Below are positions 5,777-11,319 of a stretch of DNA of 11,319 nucleotides, one piece after another. Every line of letters starts with the position of its first letter. The stretch's first letter is position 1. The notes under the pieces are model-generated. The model searched no databases. It was not told the origin of the DNA and was given only the letters and a program-made list of their open reading frames with translations. The stretch is from JBAYZQ01 sp041672385 (lineage in GTDB: Bacteria; Spirochaetota; Spirochaetia; Sphaerochaetales; Sphaerochaetaceae), in contig JBAYZQ010000065.1 of the NCBI GenBank assembly GCA_041672385.1, positions 1 through 11,319 of the forward strand. The letters are read 5' to 3'. Made by a program: the position numbers and the translations under genes.

Positions 5777-5805
5777 AATTTAAAGGTTGGAAGGTCAAAA
5801 GTCAA
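5777..5805 (-). promoter_or_regulatory. Possible hpf promoter overlapping a 14-bp palindrome
   Basis: On the minus strand TTGACT (5805-5800) and TAAATT (5782-5777) are 17 nt apart; the -35 matches 5/6 and the -10 4/6 of consensus. Transcription would start near 5770, just before the hpf ribosome-binding site. The perfect palindrome CTTTAAATTTAAAG (5772-5785) covers the -10, so a repressor could act there. Separate expression of hpf from rpoN would make physiological sense. Confidence 0.45.
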
Positions 5806-5840
5806 ATGAAAAACCTGTAAATCAGATTTCTACACATTAA

Positions 5841-7253
5841 TTATCTAATATAAGAAGAATCCAAATTGAGCTCATTTCTATATTTTGTTACAGTTCTTCG
5901 AGAGATTTTTATTCCCTGTTCTTTTAACTTATTGGCAATTTTTTGGTCTGATAAGGCTTTTTTATTTTCATTGGCTTTAAGAATTTCTGAAATCTTAAGT
6001 TTAATTACATTTCTGGAAATATTTTCCTGTCCATCAGAAGAGGTTAGACCCTGAGTAAATAGATGTTTCATTTGGATTATTCCCCAATCAGTCTCAATCC
6101 ATTTAGCTTTTGAAATTCTTGAAATAGTTGTCTCATGGACTCCTACAATTTCTGCTATTTCTTTAAGAGTTAAAGGTTTAAGAAATTTTTCACCTTTTAA
6201 AAAATAGTCTTTTTGAGTTTTTATTAGTGCAATTCCAGTATTGTAAAGAGTAGTGTATCTTAGGTTTACTTGGCTAATTAAAAGTTTTGCCCGGTTTAAA
6301 GATTCTGAGATGTATTTTGAAGTTTCTTGATCTTTTGAGGTTGAAGGAGAGTTTTGAATTTCTAAAAAGGAGGAAGAAATTTCAATTTTTGGAAGGTTGC
6401 TTTTGTTCATGTTTAGTTCTAAATTACCTTCTTCATTTTTAGTAATTGAAAGCTCCGGAACTACAAAACTGTTATTTCCACTAGCAAAAGGAGCGCCTGG
6501 AAAAGGATTCAAGGTCTTTAAAAAATTATAAAATACAAAAAAATCATCTTCACTAATTCCCATTTTTTTGGCAAGTTCTTTGCTTTTATTAGGTCTCAAA
6601 ATCTGAAGATAATCAAAAATCATCTTATTGATTATTTCCATTTCTTCTTCACTAGCACCCTTTTGTTTTGCTTGAAGGCTTAAGCTTTCTTTGTAATCTT
6701 TTACTCCAACGCCACTGGGAAGAAAACTTTGAATTAGTTTTATAGCAATTTCAATAAGGTCTTGCTTATCTTCACTTATAAGCTTTGTTGGTTCCTCAGT
6801 AAAAAAGCCGTTTTCATCTAAAGAACTTAGAAGAATTTCAGCGGTCAGATAAGTATCTTGGTCAATTTTCGAAACTAAAAGTTGATCAAGCAAATAAGAA
6901 TAAAGTGTTTGAGATAAGTTAGCAGTATTTTCAAGAGCTTGGTTTTTTCTGTCAGAGTCGTCACTGTTAGAGCTTTCATGATAAAAGCCCTCATATTTAG
7001 AGCCATCAAAATCATCAGTTGATTGCTCACCATAACCATTAATTTCTTTATTTTCAATTTTCTTAAACTTAGGAGAGGATAATTCATCAACTTCGTTTAT
7101 TTCTAAAGCGGGGTTTTCTTCCATTTCTTTTTTTATATGCTGTTGAAGATCCATAATTGGCAATGTCAAAAGTGACATTTTTTGAATCATTTGAGTAGAA
7201 AGGACTTGTTCCTGCTTTAATTTTTGTTCCATTGATAAACTAAATTCTGCCAT
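5841..7253 (-). CDS. rpoN: RNA polymerase sigma-54 factor
   Basis: The 470-aa sigma-54 has all regions. Region I at 1-50 is the Gln/Leu-rich activator-sensing segment (SMEQKLKQEQVLSTQMIQKM). An acidic, low-complexity region II lies at about 51-110. The core-binding domain at about 111-300 includes SSLDENGFF and LPSGVGVKDYKESL. The HTH at about 362-400 reads LKEIAEIVGVHETTISRI, and the RpoN box SRRTVTKYRN at 451-460 recognises the -24 element. Sigma-54 directs polymerase to -24/-12 promoters and needs AAA+ enhancer-binding activators, none of which is in the window. The start ATG shares one base with the lptB stop (TAATG), with GAGGAA upstream, so translation is coupled to lptB. The position between lptB and hpf is the conserved one. 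Confidence 0.97.
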   Translation of the reverse strand: MAEFSLSMEQKLKQEQVLSTQMIQKMSLLTLPIMDLQQHIKKEMEENPALEINEVDELSSPKFKKIENKEINGYGEQSTDDFDGSKYEGFYHESSNSDDSDRKNQALENTANLSQTLYSYLLDQLLVSKIDQDTYLTAEILLSSLDENGFFTEEPTKLISEDKQDLIEIAIKLIQSFLPSGVGVKDYKESLSLQAKQKGASEEEMEIINKMIFDYLQILRPNKSKELAKKMGISEDDFFVFYNFLKTLNPFPGAPFASGNNSFVVPELSITKNEEGNLELNMNKSNLPKIEISSSFLEIQNSPSTSKDQETSKYISESLNRAKLLISQVNLRYTTLYNTGIALIKTQKDYFLKGEKFLKPLTLKEIAEIVGVHETTISRISKAKWIETDWGIIQMKHLFTQGLTSSDGQENISRNVIKLKISEILKANENKKALSDQKIANKLKEQGIKISRRTVTKYRNELNLDSSYIR

Positions 7254-7984
7254 TATGTTTCCTCAAAGGAATCGCCGAAGTAAATATCTTTTGCAATTTG
7301 GTTGTTAAGTAAAGCTGCTTTTGTTCCAGAAACAACAATTTTTCCTTCACTAATAATGTGAGATCTTGTTGTTATTGAAAGTGCATCACGTACATTATGA
7401 TCAGTTAATAGTATTCCGATTCCATCCTTTGCTAAAGAAGATATTATTTGTTTTATCTCATAAACGGCTTTTGGATCAATTCCAGCAAAAGGTTCATCCA
7501 AAAGAAGAAAGGATGGAGAAGATCCCAAACATCTAGCTATTTCACACCTTCTTCTTTCTCCACCACTTAAAGTATAACCTTTTTGTTTTAAGATTCTTGA
7601 AAGGCCAAATTTTTCAATTAAAGAATTTACCATCTCATTTTTTTCATTCTTTGTAAGGTCGTTTCTGGTTTCAACAACCAGTTTTATATTGTCTTGTATG
7701 CTAAGTTTTCTAAATATGGAAGGTTCTTGAGGAAGATAACAAAGTCCAAGGCGGGATCTTTGATACATAGGTAAATCTGTAATATTATTCCCATTAAGTA
7801 TTGTTTTACCATCGCTAGCTTTTATAAAACCAACAATCATATAAAAAGAAGTTGTCTTTCCAGCACCATTGGGACCCAAAAGTCCAACAATTTCACCTGA
7901 ATTCATTGAAAAGGAAACATCTTTTACTACTTGCTTCTTTCCATAAAACTTGCTTAATTTTTCCATTTTTAATGAATTACCCAT
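7253..7984 (-). CDS. lptB: LPS export ABC transporter ATPase LptB
   Basis: The 243-aa cytoplasmic ATPase powers transfer of lipopolysaccharide (or a related glycolipid) from the inner membrane through LptFG to the LptC-LptA bridge. Visible motifs are Walker A GPNGAGKTT at 37-45, Q-loop YLPQEPS at 83-89 followed by the LptB-typical IFRKLSIQDNI, ABC signature LSGGERRR at 139-146, Walker B FLLLDEPFAGIDP at 159-171 and switch His in TDHN at 194-197. The tail IYFGDSF fits LptB. Its start overlaps the lptA stop by 8 nt (ATGGGTAA) and its end overlaps rpoN by 1 nt, so lptA-lptB-rpoN are translationally coupled. The permeases LptF and LptG are not in the window. Confidence 0.95.
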   Translation of the reverse strand: MGNSLKMEKLSKFYGKKQVVKDVSFSMNSGEIVGLLGPNGAGKTTSFYMIVGFIKASDGKTILNGNNITDLPMYQRSRLGLCYLPQEPSIFRKLSIQDNIKLVVETRNDLTKNEKNEMVNSLIEKFGLSRILKQKGYTLSGGERRRCEIARCLGSSPSFLLLDEPFAGIDPKAVYEIKQIISSLAKDGIGILLTDHNVRDALSITTRSHIISEGKIVVSGTKAALLNNQIAKDIYFGDSFEET

Positions 7985-8621
7985 TTACTGTTCCCGTAAT
8001 TTTTCCTTCTAGAATTATTTCTTCTGTTTCAAGGTTTATTCTTATTAAAGAAGCTTCATAATTATCTTCTCCCCAGGTAACACTAGCATTCCCCTGCAGG
8101 ATTAGACTTTTTTCTTTATTATTATAAATTATGCTTGCTGCCTTGCCAATTAGTTGACCTTTTTCTGTTGCTTTATTTATTTCAGCATCTATTTGAAGAT
8201 TGAAGAGTTGCTGTTCAAGATTAAATTCGAGATAGGCACCACTCATTTTTATTTCATTTTCACTGTCATCTATTTCTATCCAAGAATTAATTAAAATTGT
8301 ATTTTTATCACGATCATAAAAGAGTTCAGGGGTTTTAAGTATTATATTATTTTGTTTTTCTTCTGCTATTACATTTCCGGAACATTTTAAATATCGATAA
8401 TTTTCACCGGAGATTTCTATCTCATCTGCGGTAACAGAAATATCTTTTGTATTTACTTGAGCACTATCTGAAAGAGTAACTGTATCAACATTTCCAACTC
8501 TTTTTACCTTTGTATAACCTCCTGAGAAATCAATTACAGGTATTTTTTCTTCTTCTGCAAAAAGAAAAGAAGCTTCAATAAGAGTGAAAAATAATAATAT
8601 AATTACTAACGTTTTTTTCAT
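7977..8621 (-). CDS. lptA: Periplasmic LPS-transport protein LptA (OstA-like)
   Basis: The 214-aa protein begins with a Sec signal peptide (MKK, hydrophobic core, likely cleavage after LFA at residue 22) and is therefore periplasmic. The rest is a beta-rich OstA/LptA N-terminal domain of repeated short strands, for example VTADEIEISGENYRYLKCSGNV and LILQGNASVTWGEDNY, that forms the beta-jellyroll bridge carrying LPS across the periplasm. It is slightly longer than E. coli LptA (185 aa). Its ATG overlaps the lptC stop (ATGA), with AAAGGA (8638-8633) as a possible ribosome-binding site at a long distance. The identification rests on the family pattern together with the lptC-lptA-lptB order. Confidence 0.88.
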   Translation of the reverse strand: MKKTLVIILLFFTLIEASFLFAEEEKIPVIDFSGGYTKVKRVGNVDTVTLSDSAQVNTKDISVTADEIEISGENYRYLKCSGNVIAEEKQNNIILKTPELFYDRDKNTILINSWIEIDDSENEIKMSGAYLEFNLEQQLFNLQIDAEINKATEKGQLIGKAASIIYNNKEKSLILQGNASVTWGEDNYEASLIRINLETEEIILEGKITGTVNG

Positions 8622-9163
8622 TGCATTATAGTTCCTTTGTTAATCCTATCAAATTCATAAATGGAATTAAGGAAATCGCCAGTTAGGCCTGTTCCATTTA
8701 TCTCATTTCCTTCATTATATTTTAAAATAACATCTTTGTCAGTTTCTATCAGTTGTTTTTGGTAGTCAAAATCTAAGTTCTCAGATTTAATTGTAAGTTT
8801 ATCTATAGGTCTATTTAGAATTACTTCTCCAATAAGTGTCGCGTTATAGCTTTCATTTTCTATCCTTGCCTCATCACAGGAGCCTGTCATGACTATATTA
8901 TTGTCATCGTCTTCTTGGGTAAAACTAATTCCTTCAAGAATCGTTAATTTTTTTTCTTGATAGATTTTTATTGATTTGGCCTTTATATAAATTGGCAAAA
9001 TACCTGTTTCACCGATGGTATAATTAACATTTTCAAAAATCATATCAGGATGTTCAATTTCACCAATATCAATGTCTTCTTTTTCAACATCTTTGCTTCT
9101 ACAGGAAAGTGTTAAAAAAAGGATTATTATTAACATAAGACAAAGAGCTGTTTTCTTTTTCAT
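8618..9163 (-). CDS. lptC: LptC-like LPS-export protein, predicted lipoprotein
   Basis: The 181-aa protein starts with MKKK, a hydrophobic core and a lipobox-like LTLSC with Cys21. It is probably an acylated lipoprotein rather than the single-pass membrane protein known in E. coli. Residues of about 40-175 form the beta-rich LptC domain (PF06835): an early segment with IKAKSIKIYQEKKLTILEG, then ATLIGEVILNRP and LDFDYQKQLIETDKDV, followed by GTGLTGDF, which matches the typical LptC end of a G-x-G-x-x-G/D-x pattern. It passes LPS from LptBFG to LptA. It is the first gene of the lptC-lptA-lptB-rpoN operon and overlaps lptA by 4 nt. No Shine-Dalgarno precedes the ATG, and a perfect TATAAT ends 7 nt before it. 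Confidence 0.85.
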   Translation of the reverse strand: MKKKTALCLMLIIILFLTLSCRSKDVEKEDIDIGEIEHPDMIFENVNYTIGETGILPIYIKAKSIKIYQEKKLTILEGISFTQEDDDNNIVMTGSCDEARIENESYNATLIGEVILNRPIDKLTIKSENLDFDYQKQLIETDKDVILKYNEGNEINGTGLTGDFLNSIYEFDRINKGTIMQ

Positions 9164-9308
9164 AGAATTGATTATACTCTAGTGTTAGGTTATTTGTTAA
9201 GATTAATTATCTAAAAAATAAATAATCCCTAAAAAAGGAAGTAAACTCTTTCTCCTTTAAGGAAATTTCGATAAACTTGAAGAAAAATAAAAAGTGGTGT
9301 TTATTATT
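9164..9308. other. Divergent intergenic region lptC / YmdB homologue
   Basis: This 145-nt AT-rich spacer carries the lptC promoter at its left side. A short inverted repeat TCCTT-T-AAGGA lies near 9251-9261. No convincing -35/-10 pair was found for the plus-strand gene, and there is no hairpin with a T-run. Confidence 0.6.
9171..9200 (-). promoter_or_regulatory. Strong sigma-70-type promoter of lptC-lptA-lptB-rpoN
   Basis: On the minus strand TTAACA (9200-9195, 5/6) and a perfect TATAAT (9176-9171) are 18 nt apart. The expected start site falls at or within a base or two of the lptC ATG at 9163, predicting a leaderless transcript. Confidence 0.7.
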
Positions 9309-10106
9309 ATGAAAGTATTGTTTCTTGGGGAAATAGTGGGAAGAACTGGTCTGCAGACTGTAAGAGATTCATTAAAGGATTTTAAAAAAGAAAAACAGAT
9401 TGATTTTGTGATTGCAAATGGAGAGGGAACCACTTCTGGTTTTGGTCTTGGAATGCAACACGCCCAAACTCTTTTCAATTATGGGGTGGATGTTATTACT
9501 GGTGGAGAAAAAATTTTCTTCAAAATTGACATGCAACAGTTCATAAAAAGAAAGAATAAAATTCTTCGACCCCAAAATTACCCAGAGGGAGTTCCAGGCG
9601 TTGGTCAGAATTATTTTGATGTAAATGGAACAAAAGTCTATGTTTTAAACCTTTTGGGAACTCAAGATATGAACTCTACTCATCTAAATAATCCTTTTAT
9701 AATTGCTGATGAATGTTTAAAAAAAGCAGAAGTGGAGACTCCCTTTATTTTTGTTAATTACCATGCAAGTACAACAGCTGAGAAAGGTTCAATGGGCTAT
9801 CATCTTGCAGGAAGAGCAAGTGCTGTTATTGGAACTCACTCAAAAGTTTTAACAAATGATGCTCGAATCCTAGAAAGAGGTACAGCCTTTATTACTGATA
9901 ATGGAAGAACTGGCTCAAATATGAGTGTTGGTGGTTTTGATAGTAAAAATGAAATTGAGAAATTTACCACTCAGATTTTTGTTAGATCAACGAATTGTTT
10001 TGATGATCCTCGTCTTCAAGGTGTATTAGTTGAACTTAATGATAAGGGAAAAGCTGTTGGTATAGAAACTATAAATATGTCTGTAGAACTTAAAGACAGT
10101 AAGTAG
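9309..10106 (+). CDS. YmdB-like (TIGR00282) metallophosphoesterase homologue with degenerate active site
   Basis: The 265-aa protein aligns end to end with YmdB-type 2',3'-cAMP phosphodiesterases. Recognisable blocks are MKVLFLGEIVGRTG (1-14), VIANGEG (34-40), LRPQNYPEGVPG (86-97), VNYHASTTAEK (149-159), GRASAVIGTH (168-177) and RGTAFITDNGRTG (190-202). From my memory of the family, ligand Asp8 is here Glu8, Asn40 is Gly40, Asn67 is Glu67, catalytic His68 is Lys68 and the second His of THTH is Lys179. Glu39, His152 and His177 remain. The overall fold and length are conserved, so it is probably a folded protein with lost or changed catalysis, not a pseudogene. The ATG at 9309 is chosen for the canonical start; a GTG at 9294 is in frame but poor. 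Only a weak ribosome-binding site is seen. rseC follows 10 nt later. Confidence 0.85.
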   Translation: MKVLFLGEIVGRTGLQTVRDSLKDFKKEKQIDFVIANGEGTTSGFGLGMQHAQTLFNYGVDVITGGEKIFFKIDMQQFIKRKNKILRPQNYPEGVPGVGQNYFDVNGTKVYVLNLLGTQDMNSTHLNNPFIIADECLKKAEVETPFIFVNYHASTTAEKGSMGYHLAGRASAVIGTHSKVLTNDARILERGTAFITDNGRTGSNMSVGGFDSKNEIEKFTTQIFVRSTNCFDDPRLQGVLVELNDKGKAVGIETINMSVELKDSK

Positions 10107-10116
10107 GAAGGATTTT

Positions 10117-10518
10117 ATGGAACAGGATGCTAAAGTAAAAAATATTAATGAAAATGGTGAAATAATTTTAGGCTGTGATTCAGACAGTTGTATGAAATGT
10201 AAAGCAGAAGCTTTTTGTAATAATAAAGATTCAGATTTTGTAGCTTTAAATGATAAAAATCTAAATATCAAAAAAGGGGATAAAGTTCGATTTACAATTC
10301 CAACCCTTAGTACTGTTTGGGGTGTTTTTGTTGTGTTCTTTGTTCCTCTAGGTTTATTCTTTGCAGGTTATTATGGTTTAGGGAAAGGCCAGGGGTTAGC
10401 AAGTTTTTTATTTGGAATTATAGGTTTTCTAATCGGAGGACTTTTAGCTTTTATTATCTTAAAGAAAAAAAACAAGAAAAATATTCCAAAAATTCAAAAT
10501 ATTGTTGATAAAAAATAA
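10117..10518 (+). CDS. RseC/MucC-family membrane protein (SoxR-reducing system family)
   Basis: The 133-aa protein fits PF04246. An N-terminal cytoplasmic domain has four cysteines, C20, C25, C28 and C34, in the family arrangement for redox or cluster binding. It is followed by a short beta segment (KKGDKVRFTIP) and two membrane helices at about 64-86 and 94-115, and a Lys-rich tail. In proteobacteria RseC works with Rsx/Rnf to keep SoxR reduced or is tied to sigma-E regulation; in anaerobes the role is open. No rnf or soxR gene is in view. The ribosome-binding site AGGAAGGA overlaps the stop of the preceding gene (TAGGAAGGA), so the two are likely coupled. Confidence 0.85.
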   Translation: MEQDAKVKNINENGEIILGCDSDSCMKCKAEAFCNNKDSDFVALNDKNLNIKKGDKVRFTIPTLSTVWGVFVVFFVPLGLFFAGYYGLGKGQGLASFLFGIIGFLIGGLLAFIILKKKNKKNIPKIQNIVDKK

Positions 10519-10539
10519 TTAAAAATAAAGGGGAGAATT

Positions 10540-11319
10540 ATGAATAAATGGAAAAAGGCTCGGTTTCAAAAAACTCTTCAAAAAGATCATATGCAATTAA
10601 AAAAGAAAGTAGCTGGTGGCTATGATAGATGTGATCTTTCAATTGAACAGATACTTGGATCCATGACTTTTGAAGAGAAGTTAGATTTTATTTCTGGAGT
10701 AAATAATTTTTGTATACGTGGAATTGATCGATTAAAGTTTAATGAAGTCTGGACTACAGATGCCACTTGTGGACCAAGAGGGTGGGATGAAGAGGTTACT
10801 ATATTTCCTGCTCCGATAGCTATGGCTGCGACTTTTAACAGAGATTTAATTAGTCGGGTAAGTCATGTAATATGTAAAGAAACAAGAGCTGTAGGGGCTT
10901 CTATTTTATTGGCTCCTGGGGTTAATATTGCCCGAGTGCCTACTTGTGGAAGAAACTTTGAGTATTTTGGAGAAGATCCGTATCTTTCTGGTCAAATGGC
11001 TGAATCTTATATTAAAAGTGCAAATGAAGAAGGCGTAATTACTACATGTAAACATTTTGCCTGTAATAACAGTGATTATGATAGACATAAAAGTGATAGT
11101 ACTGTTGATGAAAGAACTTTAAATGAAATTTATTTTCCTGCTTTTAAAAAGGCTGTTGAAAGCGGAACTCTTGGAATAATGACAAGTTATAACCTTATAA
11201 ATGGAGTTTATGCCAGTCAAAACGATTATCTAATAAACGAAGTTTTAAGAAAAAAATGGGGTTATAAAGGATTTATAATAAGTGACTGGGATAGTATCTA
11301 TTCTACAGTTGATACTGTT
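10540..11319 (+). CDS. GH3 family beta-glucosidase (3' end missing)
   Basis: The frame is open from the ATG at 10540, behind a strong ribosome-binding site (AAGGGGAGA, 10529-10535), to the window end, giving the first 260 residues. They cover most of the GH3 N-terminal TIM-barrel domain: TTDATCGPRGW (72-82), the hallmark PGVNIARVPTCGRNFEYFGEDPY (126-148, read as separate motifs), KHFACNN (171-177) and GFIISDWDS (244-252), with Asp249 the expected catalytic nucleophile. No signal peptide is present, so it is cytoplasmic and probably cleaves imported beta-linked oligosaccharides; the exact substrate cannot be read. It starts 21 nt after the RseC-like gene and may belong to the same transcript. 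Confidence 0.95.
   Translation, partial: MNKWKKARFQKTLQKDHMQLKKKVAGGYDRCDLSIEQILGSMTFEEKLDFISGVNNFCIRGIDRLKFNEVWTTDATCGPRGWDEEVTIFPAPIAMAATFNRDLISRVSHVICKETRAVGASILLAPGVNIARVPTCGRNFEYFGEDPYLSGQMAESYIKSANEEGVITTCKHFACNNSDYDRHKSDSTVDERTLNEIYFPAFKKAVESGTLGIMTSYNLINGVYASQNDYLINEVLRKKWGYKGFIISDWDSIYSTVDTV

Noticed and set aside
9257..9575. Minus-strand ORFs of 67-73 aa across the YmdB-like gene start
   Set aside because: Antisense shadows with no ribosome-binding site or recognisable domain.

Overview
The window is an AT-rich, gene-dense chromosomal segment from a Gram-negative-type anaerobe, most likely a spirochaete or a close relative. Supporting this are a bifunctional HPr kinase/phosphorylase with a Ser46-type HPr and no sugar PTS genes nearby, a sigma-54 gene joined to LPS-export (Lpt) genes, a lipoprotein-type LptC, and a MinD/ferredoxin ATPase paired with a NifX-like protein, typical of anaerobes. 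The phylum is an inference from gene content only. No rRNA, tRNA, insertion sequence, prophage or CRISPR array was seen, and no gene-free stretch exceeds about 180 bases.

Layout. (1) 1-1091, plus: the 3' part of a MinD-superfamily ATPase with an inserted 2x[4Fe-4S] ferredoxin, then a NifX/NifB-type cluster-binding protein, ending at a strong hairpin terminator. (2) 4008-1129, minus: a tight four-gene operon hprK-ptsH-lexA-holA. (3) 4188-5432, plus: ltrA, a multi-pass membrane protein. (4) 9163-5448, minus: lptC-lptA-lptB-rpoN-hpf, with overlapping ORFs from lptC to rpoN. (5) 9309-11319, plus: a YmdB-type metallophosphoesterase homologue, an RseC-family membrane protein and the 5' part of a GH3 beta-glucosidase that runs off the window.

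Blocks 2 and 4 together are the classic lptCAB-rpoN-hpf-(PTS-type regulator) neighbourhood, here carrying hprK-ptsH, but cut in two by ltrA in the opposite orientation. It connects LPS export, the alternative sigma factor, ribosome hibernation and HPr phosphorylation. lexA and holA attached to hprK-ptsH add a possible DNA-damage link, and a LexA-box-like palindrome (AACATATGTT) lies in front of that operon.

The most notable points are the YmdB homologue, which has lost most of its metal-binding and catalytic residues; the LexA-like palindrome and adjacent 17-bp inverted repeat upstream of hprK-ptsH-lexA-holA; -10 elements placed 6-7 nt before the start codons of hprK and lptC, suggesting leaderless mRNAs; and the terminator of the rpoN-hpf operon, which lies inside the last codons of ltrA. 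No wholly new system was recognised; the interest lies in the wiring and in the degenerate YmdB.
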